Below are positions 11,709 to 23,109 of a stretch of DNA of 64,000 nt, one piece after another. Numbering within the stretch: position 1 is the stretch's first letter; each line of letters opens with the position of its first letter. Under the pieces are notes generated by a model that worked only from the letters and a program-made list of their open reading frames with translations, searched no databases and had not been told where the DNA came from. Source of the DNA: Plantago ovata (Eukaryota > Streptophyta > Magnoliopsida > Lamiales > Plantaginaceae); the NCBI GenBank assembly GCA_028274465.1, contig CM051455.1, positions 108,560,942-108,624,941 of the forward strand, read 5' to 3'. A program made the position numbers and the translations under genes.

Positions 11709-13949
11709 ACAATACCTAAGAACATTTCAACCAAAGGCAGACGAAGCGATATTTATTGGTTACTCCTTGCATAGTAAAGCTTATAGAGTTTACAACAAAA
11801 AGGCATAAAAGATCGAAGAATCAGTGCATGTTGTATTCTACGAAAAGTCACAAGGAGTGCCTGCTGAAGAAGAAATATCAGAATGTATGAAGAAGCTAAT
11901 CATACATGAGCAAAGAACCGAATCTGATGCTAGGCAAATCAAGTCAATTGAACTAAATGATGATTCTGAAAATGACTCTCCTCCCCAAGTCATGACAAGA
12001 TAAATATAGTTCATGACAAAGAATTTCCAGCAAAAGACGCAGTTGCTCCGGATGTTGCTGAAACTATGCAACTTCTTGTGCCTGCTGATGAGTTACCACA
12101 ATCTAGCAATGCTGAACAAGCAGTTGCTGATGAACCAATCTCAACAGAGACACAAAAAAATACCAGTAGTATTGAACAAGTACATACTGAAGAGTCACAT
12201 GTTGATGAGCAAACTTATCCAGATCCAAAGAGCAGAAAACCTGTTAATAAATGGATTAGAGATCATCCCTCTACTGATATAATTGGTGATATTGACAAAC
12301 GCCAAGTGACTAGATCCAAAGTATCTGCTACTCATGGACTTGCTGAAGAAGAAAATGTCGTAGAAGTAGAAGCTTTGTTCTCTTGCTTTGTTTCAGAAAT
12401 TGAACCCAAGACCATAGAAGAAGCTCTAAAGCATTCTGAATGGATCAAGGCAATGCAAGAAGAACTGGATAATTTTGAAAGGAACTAAGTCTGGAAACTT
12501 GTACCTCTTGCTGAAGGCAAGAAAGCTATTTGTACAAAGTGGGTGTTCAGAAACAAGCTGAGTAAGTCTGGTGAAGTAACAAGGAACAAAGCACGTTTGG
12601 TTGTTCAAGGTTACTGTCAGACTGAAGGATTGGACTATGGTGAGTCTTATGCACCAGTTGCAAGATTGGATGCAATTAGACTTTTCTTGGCCTTTGCTGC
12701 TCACAATGACTTCATTGTTTATCGAATGGATGTTAAAAGTGCATTCTTGAATGGTGAACTTGCTGAAGAAGTCTACTTGGAACAACCCCATGGCTTTGAA
12801 TATCCCTCAGAAACCAAGATGGTATACAATCTTCAGAAAGCTGTATATGGTCTAAAGCAAGCACCTAGAGCTTGGTATGATACCTTAGCTAAGTTCTTGC
12901 TGGATAATGGTTTCAAGAAAGGTGAAGTTGACAAAACTTTGTTTACCATGAACCATGTTGGTAAAATACTCTTAGTTCAGATTTATGTGGATGACATAAT
13001 ATTTGGATCTAAGGACAGGCAACTTTGTGATGATTTTGCCAAACTCATGACAAACAAATTTGAAATGAGTATGATGGGAAAATTGAATTATTTCCTAGGA
13101 TTGCAAGTCAAGCAACTCAATGATGGAATATTCATAAATCAAGCAAAGTATGCGAAAGAAATGCTCATAAAGTTTAGGATCAAAGAGGAAGAAAAACCTG
13201 AAAAGGTCCCTATGAGTATTGTAGCAAATTGGCTATACTAAAGAAGATAAAAGTGTTGAAGAACACAAGTATAGGAAGCTCAATTGTTCCTTGTTGTATT
13301 TAACAGCAAGGAGACCTGACATTCAGTATGATGTTTGTGTGTGTGCAAGATTCCAATCTGATCCAAGAGAATCACACTACAAAAAGGCACTTAAAATACT
13401 GAAATATGTCAAAGGTACAGTCAATGTTGGATAATGGTATCCTAAAGATTCTGGACTTGAATTGGTTGGTTATTCTGATGCTGATCATGCAGGATCAACT
13501 CTTGATAGAAAAAGTACCTCTGGTTGTTGCATTTTCTAGGTATATTGCATAGTTTAGCAAGAAGCAAGAAGCAAACCTGTGTTGCCAATTCATCTACTGA
13601 ATCTAAGTATATTGCAGCTGGTTGTTGCACAACTCAAATCCTATGGATTCAGCAACAATTAAGAGATTATGGTATTTCTGCAAAGAAAACACCAATCTTT
13701 TACGATAATACAAGTGCTATTGCTATCACGCAAAATCTTAAGTTCCACTCAAGGACAAAGCATATTGATATTAGACATCATTTGATTAGAGATCATGTGG
13801 AAAAGGGAGACATTGAGGTTGTAAAAGTAGGTACTGATGATCAACTTGCTGACATATTTACCAAGCCCCTACCAGATAACAGATTCACAATGATAAGGTA
13901 TAACCTTGGATTGATTGAATTACCTCAATAAGGGATACAATTGGCAGAT

Positions 13950-14317
13950 TGTTAAAACAGGCATTCAGCAAGCCAAAGTATGCTTACTTGAATAAAAACT
14001 CCTTCCACTGATTTCTTTTAAAAATAAATGATAGGTCACTACATGATTGCTGAAATAGGCATTCAGCAAGTAATTCCTTCAAAACGGGTATTTGTTAGGA
14101 AACTTGATCACTTGCTGAGATGGGCACTCAATACGAGAAAAACCTTAAGGATTGCTGAAACGGACATTCAGACAATCAAAGATACTGAAACAGGTATTCA
14201 AGTATCAACGGAAAATTTTGAGACGGGAACTCAGCAAAGAGCAAACTCACTTCTCAGATTTTTACCAAAAGATATCTCAAGACAAAAAGAATTTATTGAG
14301 ACGGGAACTCAGAAATG
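13950..14317 (+). other. Stem-loop array between pol and ORF2 (copia-1 copy)
   Basis: Seven short inverted repeats each enclose a loop close to ACRGGNA. They match one-to-one with the array at 26509-26872. Loops start at about 13956, 14051, 14120, 14160, 14190, 14223 and 14301. Several closing base pairs differ from copia-2 but still pair. A 101-codon frame (14028-14330) runs across most units and would encode ET-G-(I/T)-Q repeats. It is not open in copia-2. Confidence 0.7.
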
Positions 14318-14850
14318 TCTTTTAATTTAAGGAAATATGAGATATTTTATTAAGGGGGAACTTTCAGCAAATAACAAGGCTCGTTACTCAAATTCGCTGA
14401 AAAGATTCTTGTTTACTTCAGAAAGCAATCAAATCCAATAAGTTTAGGTAAAATCAATTTGTGACGTTAATCGGGCACTAATAAACTCGCTAATAATCAT
14501 GACATGAAATACAATCGTGGCCATTGATTTAAAGTAGTTTTTTATCTGACGGTTAATATTGCAAAGAGAAAGAGTGCTCTGACAGTTTTTGTTAGTGGAC
14601 CAGTACGCATTTAATGCAAAGGCTCCACTAACGCTGTTGAATCTCTGATTTACCCTTGCTGAGAACTCAAAAACGATTGAGCTTTTTGCACATCAAAGAT
14701 ACTATATAAACAAGGAGTTAGAGAAAGACAAAATTCTTTAATTCACATTTCCTTTCTCTGCAAATTTTTATAGCCTGTGCCTGAATTCACTGTACCTCCG
14801 GTCAAAAAGCAAAGTAATCTTTTTCGTACATTTCTCACACTATATAAGAA
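14318..14850 (+). promoter_or_regulatory. Spacer and candidate internal promoter before copia-1 ORF2
   Basis: There is no gene here. A degraded palindrome (GAGAACTCA ... TTGAGC, about 14661-14690) is followed by CTATATAAA at 14702-14710. A second TATA-like word (about 14840-14848) directly abuts the ORF2 ATG at 14851. The layout matches the better preserved copia-2 spacers. Promoter activity is inferred. Confidence 0.5.
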
Positions 14851-17375
14851 ATGGCCCCAAATAGACAGTCCTCCAAGACCTCTAAGTCATCAAAGGTTGA
14901 CAGTGCTGGAAAAAGCACTGCTCCGGTTATAACTCTGGCAACCAACACAGTGAAAATTGTGTTGAAGAACGACCGAGTAACAGAGAGACCCATGCCGCCT
15001 GCATATCTTGACACTGCAAAGTGTGAAATGATGATGCAATGGGGCGGATTTGCAAAAGAGAAGTATATAAGATACTTCTATGAACAAGAACTTGATGGAG
15101 AAAATGAGGAGGCGCTTGACTTGATAAAACAACAAGGCCTTACTCTCTTCATAACTGCTCGCCCTAAGAAAGTGAGTATGTTAGACACCATGGAATTCTA
15201 CAACAATGCAGAAATCCACACTCTGACTGATTGTCAAGCAGTCACTGAAAAAGTGATTTCCACCACAGTTCAAGGTGTGCAAATCGTCCTGAAATGGACT
15301 GATTTAGCCAACATCTTTCAGATTCCAACCACTGGAACTGAAGATGACATCACTGCCACTGACGAAGAAATCGATGCCTTCTACAGTGATGTCAGAAACG
15401 AGAAAATTAAGAAAGGAGAGATTGCTCCTGTGACTCGGACAAAGCACGTTAAGAGGAAGCATTTCTGCCATTCACTTGGTCTAGTAGCTCTGCTACTAAT
15501 CAAAGTCTTAGACTCCCAAGTCGGAGGAATAGACCAAGTAGGCTTGAGAAGGTGGCCGCTACTGATGCATATACATGAGAACAAAACCGAGCTCAACTGG
15601 GCAAAGTACATTTTCAACAGACTTGTTGATTGTGTTACTAAATTCAAGGTCAAGGTTGAAGACAACAAGGTCTCACCTACCTTGCCATACATGTATGGAC
15701 TAAAAATATGCTATATCCTTGAACACTTCAGGATTCAGCTGAGAAACCCATTGCCGATTAAGAAATCAGTATGCAATGTGGGAAGAGCCTTCTACAAGCA
15801 AAATGGACCTCAGCTTGCTGATAAGAAATCAAAGAAGACAACAGCTGCAAATGTTGTCAGCACAAGTCAGCAAGAAAGGTATACAACAGCTGCAGATGTT
15901 GTCACCACTAGTCAGCAAGATAAGACTCCAACAGCTGAAAAAGTTGTTGATGAAACTGCTGTAGATGGTGATCAACAAGGTACGTGTACAACAGTTGTTG
16001 CTGAAAATGCAACTACTGCAGAAGCTGCTACTGGAGAGAACTTGAAAAATCTAAGAAGAAAAAGAGGAAAGCTGATGATGACACTCAAACTGCAGCGTCA
16101 TCAGCTAACCCCATCCCTCAGAGGAAACGAACAAATAACCCAAGGAATAAAACACTGGCTCGCAAGTCAGTTCCAGTTGTCCATGATTTTTCGAATGATA
16201 CTCCAGTAGTTGCTGAAACACAAGATCCAGTAGATGTTGATGAAGTGCTTACTGAAGCCTACTTCAGCAATGTTGAAGTGTTTGCGGAAGCCTTCAACAA
16301 TCAACTTAATGTTGATACATCTGTTGAGATAAGACCACAAGGCAGTGGAAACGAAAATCCTGCCTCAATGCCAGATATCTACATTGTAGATAATCTAGAT
16401 GCTAAAAAGATGGTTGCTGAACAAGCAATTCATCAAGTTGCTGAAACCGCAGTTACTAAGACTGTGATTGCTGAAGAACCAGTTGCTGAGACTGCAATGG
16501 TTCAAGTCCCAGAAATTGCTGAAACACCACAAGAGACATTATTCGACGACGCATCTCGTGATGCTGAGAATACTGGACCTAGTTCACCTAAAACATCCAT
16601 TGACAAAGTTCAGCTGGTGCTGACAGAACTGAGTCAGCAAATGGAATTGGAGATTGAAGACACCTCCAATAAATCATTAGATGTTTTCATGACAAGCAGT
16701 GAACTCAAAGGTCAAGATGTCTCTCCTCAACTTGTCATTTCAGAGACAAGGGAGATTGTTGAATCTGCACAGCCTTCTCAAATAGAGCAAGAAAAGAAGT
16801 CTGCTGAAGAACAAGTCCCAGATACTGAAGAAACTGTCGTTGCTGAAAGGACTGAGTCACCACCTGCCCTTCTTCAGCAGGTAGTTAACTCAACCATAAG
16901 CAAAACTTCACTATCTGAAACTCATTCCTTTGCTAATATAATGATTTCTTTACAGATTTCTCAAGATACAAGTCAGAAGGTTGCTGAAACTTCTGCACCG
17001 GAATCCACAACTCCTGTTCAGCAGGTAGATGAAGTTTTTGGTAATTCAACTAAGTTTGAAAACTTAGTGCTTGTATCTAACTTAAAATTATTTCAGGATG
17101 AACAATTCAAGGATGCTTCTCAAGCTCCTAAAGCAATGGAAATAGTACCAGCACAAAGAAGTGTGCAACATGAGCTTGCTGAATCTCAACAGGTAAATCA
17201 TGTTCCAGCTTCTGACTCTAAAAGTATTCTCCAAAACTTTCCTGAACTTAATTTTATTCTTTTTCAGGCTCAAAAGGAGACCACTGAAGTGGTTCACATC
17301 ACTTAAGATCTGAAAGTAAGTTCAGAAGAACTTTACTCTGACTTCAAGAGAACTACCATGACCAGAGTTGCTAAG
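14851..17375 (+). pseudogene. copia-1 ORF2 (third ORF), 5' part, cut by Athila-2
   Basis: This matches residues 1 to about 840 of the intact ORF2 at 39223-44511. The conserved N-terminal domain (about residues 50-330) includes EFYNNAEIH, the LKWTDLANIFQIP block and LGLVALLLIKVLDSQVGG. A low-complexity region rich in VAE repeats and basic clusters follows. A frameshift near 16050 and a stop at 16207-16209 split it, and the frame resumes at 16245. Three intron-like cassettes lie at 16881-16955, 17025-17096 and 17193-17267. TAA at 17304-17306 precedes the Athila-2 insertion at 17376. Function unknown. Family members are often called env-like because of position, but no membrane segment is visible. 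Confidence 0.85.
17371..17375. repeat. Target site duplication of Athila-2, left copy
   Basis: CTAAG here matches CTAAG at 52176-52180. Joining the flanks recreates the ORF2 context seen uninterrupted near 41770-41790. Confidence 0.9.
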
Positions 17376-17834
17376 TGATGAATGTGTATTTTACACTTTC
17401 ATTCGAGTCTTTTTCACCTATTTTAGCTATCCTCTATGTTAATTTACCTATATTTTAGTACATTTTATTAGAATAGTGTCACGTTTCCCTTTAGATTTTA
17501 TTTTACAGGTTTTGGTTGAAATTCGAAGATTTCCGGGAAATTATATTAAAGTTGACAAGGAATTGGTGTTCCAGAAACCTATTTGGAGTATCTGAAGGTT
17601 TCCGATTAGGATTTGGAGTCTAGGGGCCGAATCTGGAGGTCAGAAGGCTACTAGAAGTCAGAAATCGAGTCCGAAAAGGGGAGAAATCCAAAAACGCGTC
17701 GAAAACGCGGAATTCCGCGAGAAAAGCTCGGGGGCGAACCGCCGAGGAGCTGGGGCGAACCGCCCCGTGATATTTCGGGGCCTATATATAGTTGCTCAGT
17801 TTTCTCCGAAAATCATATCTTTCCAGACCTTCTC
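17376..17834 (+). repeat. Athila-2 5' LTR fragment
   Basis: This matches the first 459 bp of the 3' LTR at 50903 almost base for base, including GC palindromes (17727-17780) and TATATATA at 17783-17790. It breaks at 17834 where LTR-X begins. Confidence 0.9.
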
Positions 17835-18892
17835 TGTAACACCCCGTCTTTTTTTAATTATTTATTTATTTATTTAGTTATTATTTTATTATTTAATTAT
17901 TTAATTTAGTTAATTAATTATCGGAGTAAATTATTTATTCGATAATTATTTAATTATTTTCGCGTAAGCTAGTTCGTTTCGTTTCGTTTGGATCGAGCTG
18001 GACTTTCTGATCCGTTTAGCCTTTTTTATGGCCCAATTCTTAGCCCGATCAAATAGCCTGTTGACCAGCCCATTGCTAACCCTAGCCCTAGTCAGTTGGT
18101 CTTCCCATTCCCTCATTCCTTCCCAGCCGTCAAACACAAGTTAGAGAGAAAGAAAGAGAGATTAGAAAAGAAAGAAAGGAAAAAGAAGAAAGAGAGAAAA
18201 GAGAGTTACTGCGCCGCCGTCCGTCCTTCCCCGTCGCCGCACCGCGCCGCTCTGTCCTCGCCTCCGTCCGATCCAGTCGCCGCCGCCGCCGCCACGATTT
18301 ACTTCCGCCGTCCGCCAATCTGTGTTGACGATCGATCCATTCGATCGATCTGATCGTTTTCGCCTGTCCGTGTGTGCGCCGCCGCCTGTTCGCCATTGTC
18401 GCCGCGCCTGAGTCGCCGCGATCTCTACCTCCGTCCGCGCCGTTCCTGCCGATCCGTCCCGCCGCGTCGATCCGTCTCCGTTCTGCCTCCGATCTGAGCT
18501 GCCTGTTCGATCGATCCACTCCGTCCTGTTCAGTTGCTCGCGCCGCCGTTCCGTTCTGTCCTGTCCGATCCCGTCCGCCGCCGGTTCTTGCTGTTTCGAT
18601 CGGTAAGAGATCTCGGTTCCTTCTGACCTTTCCGTTTCGAATTCGATTTTGCTTACGAATTCGATTTGAATCTCGGTTTTAATTTTCCTTTCTTCTTAAT
18701 TCATTCGATTGTAGATTGTTCAACCCTTTATTTCGATTTGAAGGTAAATCTCGTTTCTCTTACTGCTGCTCTCGATTCGAAACTCGTATTCTCGTATTCT
18801 GTTTGGACTTTTTACCTTGGACTATTTTACCCTTGATCGATCTGACCCTGTTATTTGATTCGAATTGAACCGGGACTTAGGTTGTTAGATTG
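17835..18892 (+). repeat. LTR-X left part (gypsy-type LTR, interrupted by copia-2)
   Basis: It starts TGTAACACCCCG, a start common to several plant Ty3/gypsy LTR families, followed by ATTTATTT-rich DNA. A purine run (about 18138-18205) and a GC-rich stretch with CCG repeats (about 18210-18600) follow, resembling a transcribed leader. A donor-like G|GTAAGA lies at about 18602. The right part is 46457-47153. The terminal TGTAACA and TGTTACA are inverted repeats of each other. Joined length is about 1.75 kb. Arginine- or serine-rich frames here are composition artefacts. Confidence 0.75.
18888..18892. repeat. Target site duplication of copia-2, left copy
   Basis: GATTG here and at 46452-46456 flank copia-2 exactly. 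Confidence 0.92.
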
Positions 18893-19262
18893 TGTTAGGA
18901 GACTTGTAATTTTGATGAGCAATTAACCATGCTAAATTAAGAACAGTCTAGTAACTAGTACTCTTAAGGTCCATAGGATTTTAGAATTTTTAAAGGACAT
19001 TGTAAAAGAGGAACGTTTGCTGATGACTTAGATAGGTGTTAGATAAGTTTTATCTAGGTGGATGACGTACTTTAATTTCTGTGAAGAATTTAATCTATTG
19101 ACACTTTAGCGTATGATGTATTTTATTTTCTGAAAAGAAAATATCTTATTGACGGTTAGCTTTAATTTTCTGAAAAGAAAATGACCTATTGAAGCATTTG
19201 CTGAAGATGTATTTTGTTTATTATAAACAAATTATTGAAGCAAATAAGAAACCGGTCAGAAT

Positions 19263-19323
19263 CTTGAAGACTTTTGAAGATCTGAAGACTTGAAGACTTG
19301 AAGACTTGAAGATTGCTGAAGAC
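19263..19323 (+). repeat. CTTGAAGA microrepeat in the LTR
   Basis: Four to five imperfect copies of CTTGAAGA occur in tandem, repeated in the 3' LTR near 45145-45205 and degraded in copia-1. Confidence 0.8.
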
Positions 19324-19658
19324 TGGTAAGGCACGTGTTGCTCAGAAAGTGGAAATTTTCAGCAACAGCATTGCATAAGTGAAAATCTGAAAGACAGAGT
19401 AGGTTGTGCTTGCTGAAACTGAGAATAAACACTTGCTGATAAACATATGTGACCTCTTGCTGAATGTACGTGATTTTGCGCTCCAATGTTACTGTTTGAA
19501 TTCTATTCAAAAGTGCATTTAATGCAAAGCTTACACGCGAAGGACATGAAGACTAGAAGACAAACAAAGGTTGCTGCTGAAAGTACAAAAGCAAGATAGT
19601 GACATGTTAAGGAACAAAAGCCTTAGGATTTGAAATTCAAACGGCTCCTTACTTGCAC

Positions 19659-19666
19659 TATAAATA
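19659..19666 (+). promoter_or_regulatory. LTR TATA box of copia-2
   Basis: TATAAATA sits about 0.77 kb into the LTR. It is conserved at 45541-45548 and, in the older copia-1 LTR, at 55791-55798. Transcription would begin roughly 30 bases further on. Confidence 0.75.
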
Positions 19667-20572
19667 AAGGTCATCCGGCAAAGAGTTGAAGTGTGTCAAC
19701 AACGTGATCAAACTCTCACTTGTGCTTAAAACTCACAAACCTTCAAACACTCTTACTGCCATTGATCCGTTCCAAGACTTAAAGCTTGAAAAAGCTACTT
19801 GTGAAGAAGTAGAACAAACTCGGCTAAGAAATTAGTTAAGTGTTCTTTCTTTCGAACAAGAACAAGTCTTGACACCAGAAACAATCAAACTTGTTTACTG
19901 CAAAGTATTCCAAGTTGTGTTTCTTAGATTACTTGTTGTAACTGAATAAGTTATAATTAAGTTATCTCACCCCAAAACTCTCTAACTGAAAATACACCCT
20001 TTCAGGCGTGATATTCAGGGGGAACTTAACCGAGCATAGTTTTACTGATTAAAAGTACCAAGTTTGGTGGAGAACAAGGTTGAGTTCTCTAGTTTAGGTT
20101 GGAGACAAAGCAAGTGTGCTTTGGTTTCTGTAGAATCGCTTTAGATAGGAGATTGTAAGGAACCTCAATCATATCTTAGTGGATTCAGTCCTAGAAAGGA
20201 CAAAGTGGATTAGTTGGGAGATTACGCCACTCTCAGATACCACTCTAAAAGCGTTTGTGTGATTTACTTACTGCATTAAGCTTTCAGCAAATTATATCTG
20301 TTTGTACACAGTCACTCACATCACTTGCTGAAACACTTTACTTGCTGAAAAAGCACTTATTGTTTCAAAGACTTCCGCTCTCTGATTTTAAGTATCAGCA
20401 AACCAAGCTACTGTAAAGTAACTTACGCTTGCTGAGAAAGTTAAGTATCAGCAACCTCATTACTGAAAATTAATAAGTACTTGCTGAGAAAGTTTTAAAC
20501 GACAAAAGTTTGAAAAGACTATTCACCCCCCCCCCCTCTAGTCTTTTCTTGTTGTTTAAAGGGACCAACAAG

Positions 20573-20584
20573 TGGTATCAGAGC
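20573..20584 (+). other. Primer binding site, initiator-Met tRNA type (copy A)
   Basis: TGGTATCAGAGC lies two bases after the LTR end, the usual Ty1/copia minus-strand primer site in plants. Confidence 0.92.
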
Positions 20585-20683
20585 TGGAGGTTCTTTAGCC
20601 TTCTGCACTGAACCTAGATCCCCTTAAGTGCTTTCCTTAAATCACTTTCACTTGATCAAGTTTGGTAGTGCTTTGTTGACAGG

Positions 20684-23104
20684 ATGTCTTTAGGAGATGC
20701 TCCCTTGCTGAAACTGGAAAATTACGAGAAATGGCGAAACAACATGATGTTACATCTTGAGGCCATTAGTGATGAGATGGTCACCGTCATTAATGATGGA
20801 CCTATCAAGATCACTAAGATTGAAAGGAGTTTCCCTCATAAAACCACTGAAGCTGGAAAGGAAACCATCCAAGGCGAACCATCAGATACGGTTGTGCCTA
20901 AACCAAGAGAAGAATGGACTTCTGACGAAGCTAAGAGATTCCGTCTTGATGGCCAAGCAAGAAATATCATCATCAGATCAACTCCGGATACCATACAGTG
21001 CAAACTGTGGGGTGCCAAGACTGCTAAGGAGGCTTGGAAAATGGTTCAAGATCTTTGTGCTGGATCTGACAAGACCAAGGAAAACAAACTTGAAGTACTT
21101 AAGCTGGAGTTTCAAAACTTTAAGCAAGGTGCTAACGAGTCACTGGAAGACTTGGACTTCAGATTCACAACTCTTGTTAGTGAAATGGCAGCGCTGGGTG
21201 TTGGAAATTTTTATTCAGATTCTGAGAAAGTGAAAACTATCATCAGGAGTTTGAATCAAGAATGGATCCATACTCAAAATTTCTATTATAATCAAGGAAT
21301 GCCTGACATTACACCAACTGAGTTGTTCTCTCATCTTGCTACTGTCAATTATGAGACAAAGCAAAGAGAAAATGTGTTTGCTGAACAATCGCAAAACATT
21401 GCTCTTGCTGCAAAGCCGTCATCTTCTGAAAAGAAGAATGATAAAGAGCCTGCTGATGAAAATGCTTTAGTTGTTAAAAACATGAAGAAATTCATCAGTA
21501 AGGAACTTGAAAGGCGAAAAGCAAAAGAGAAGCTGAAAAAGCATCTTGGTAACAACTACCATAAGTACAAGAATGATACTAGCTCGCTGAACAAGCAAGC
21601 TCAGCAAGCTACATCATCAGAAGAACCAGCAGTTGGAAATGATCTATGTTTTTACTGCAAAAGGCCTGGACACTTCAAAGCAAATTGCCCCTTGCTGAAA
21701 GGCAAATCTGCTGAAAAGAAGAAGAAGTTCAAAAGAGCTTTCATTGCTGAAGAAAAGAAGAAGCTTCAAGCAAAAATCGATGCATTGTGCATTGAGACAA
21801 GCTCCGAGGACAGTGAGGATGAAAGTTCAGACACCGACGATGAGGAAGCCACTCTAGACGTGGAGATTGGCAAAGAAGTGTGTGGAATAGCTATGGAAGC
21901 TTATCCAGATGTGTCGAACTACGAATTCTGCCTCATGGCCGGTCAGGTAAATGATTCTACCTCTGACTCTGATTCAGAAACTGAAGACGAGATTGACCTT
22001 GACAAGATTCAAGGAGAAATCGAAAGATTTGAGAAAACTCTCAGCAAACAGCAAGAAAAACTTCAACTTGCTGAAACTCTGACCAAGCAAACTACTGAAA
22101 AGTACGTTTTGCTGAAGGAAGAGACAGAAGAAAAGGATGCTGAAATAAGGCGTCTTAAGAAGTTGATTGCTGAGGCTGCAGAGAAAAATTCTCAAATGGC
22201 ATTAGAATTAGAAGAGTATCAGTCCTCAATTCTAAAGTTACTTGCTGAAATCCAAGAAATGAAATAGATGAAAATCAATTTCAAATCTTATGTGGAAGCG
22301 AGTAATACGCTGACTGAACTAAACTCTTATTTGAGAGATCCATCTCAGAAAGAAGGTTTAGGAGCAACGTGTGAAGGTGATAACGTAGAAATCTTGAGAA
22401 AAGATAAATCACCTATCTCCTTTGTACGTGCTACTGATAGTAGTTCACCAGTGATCTGTCAGTTTGGTCAAACTAAGGTTGCTGAAACATGCAATCAAGT
22501 ACCTATGACCATAAAGCCCGTTGTTGCTGCTCAAAGTAACAAGACTTTAAAAGGAAAACAGGTTGCTGTGAAGCAAACTGGAAAGAAAAAGAATGTTGTG
22601 AAGCATTCCGCCAAACAAGTTGCTGAAAAGCAAGTTGTTAAGTCTAAGGGCAAGATTACCAAAAGTAATCAGAAGTCCTTTGCTGACAAACCTGAATCAA
22701 GTAAGGTTGCTGATGCTAAAGCTCAGCATTCTCCAAAGAGTGGACTCGGTTTCAAAACCAAACAAAGTCAACTCTTTCATGAGTATAAGCAAAGTCAGCA
22801 AAGATACTTCAAAGAGATGAAGAAAACCAAGCCTAAGAGTTCTGAAAAGACTTCCAATGCTAGGACTAGAAGGAACCTTGCTAGAAAAGAACTTACTGAA
22901 AAGTATGTTCAGCAAAAAGGGCAACAGAGCAAGACACCACATCAGAAAGTGGATTTGACCAGCACGAGTCAAAAGTCTTTTAGCTCAAAACCTCCTAGTT
23001 CCTCAGCAAGTAGAAAACAAGTCAAAGTTGAAAAACATCAGACTTGGGTTTCCACTGGACGCATTCTTGAACATGTTAATGGACATCCATCAATGGATAA
23101 TTAA
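20684..23104 (+). CDS. gag: copia-2 gag, copy A (one in-frame TAG)
   Basis: The 806-codon frame has an in-frame TAG at 22265-22267, so it reads as 527 plus 278 residues. Residues about 1-190 form the copia-type capsid region. The zinc knuckle CFYCKRPGHFKANC is at about residues 321-334. Acidic segments and a long coiled coil (about residues 430-527) follow, then a basic Lys/Ser/Gln-rich tail ending VNGHPSMDN. In copia-1 the TAG position reads AAG, so the stop is probably a mutation or a base error. The product would build the virus-like particle and bind RNA. Pol opens immediately after the TAA at 23102-23104 in the -1 frame. Confidence 0.9.
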
Positions 23105-23109
23105 CTTGT

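Larger units (their letters stand above)
9448..13931 (+). pseudogene. pol: copia-1 pol: protease, integrase, RT, RNase H (broken, CACTA-interrupted)
   Basis: The Ty1/copia order protease-integrase-RT-RNase H is recognisable. Protease motif FDSGCGKHMTG is near 9500. Integrase has WLWHKRTSHL and the CNAC pair, then the catalytic core. RT begins near 12400, with YVDD at 12984-12995. RNase H ends with the ADIFTKPLP signature at 13931. Breaks include a frameshift near 9675, a TAA at 10409-10411, a 30-base loss in the integrase core near 10315 relative to copia-2, the 1.1 kb CACTA insertion at 10588-11708 and further shifts after 13200. It begins right after the gag stop, in another frame. Confidence 0.9.
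18893..20570 (+). repeat. copia-2 5' LTR (1,678 bp)
   Basis: It begins TGTTAGGAGACTTG and ends GGGACCAACA, next to the primer site. It holds a short tandem CTTGAAGA repeat (19263-19323), the TATA box TATAAATA (19659-19666), many TTGCTGA words and a C-run near 20526-20537. Confidence 0.95.

Noticed and set aside
14028..14330. 100-residue protein made of ET-G-(I/T)-Q repeats
   Set aside because: Not open in either copia-2 copy and no start context. Kept only as the alternative explanation for the stem-loop array.
18096..18682. Overlapping frames of 85, 102 and (antisense) 129 codons rich in Arg, Ser and Pro
   Set aside because: They come from the GC-rich, CCG-repeat part of LTR-X. No domain, and open in several frames only because of composition.
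22265..22267. Programmed TAG read-through inside gag copy A
   Set aside because: The stop is absent from copia-1 (AAG) and the site in copy B is altered by a base loss, so a mutation or base error is simpler.
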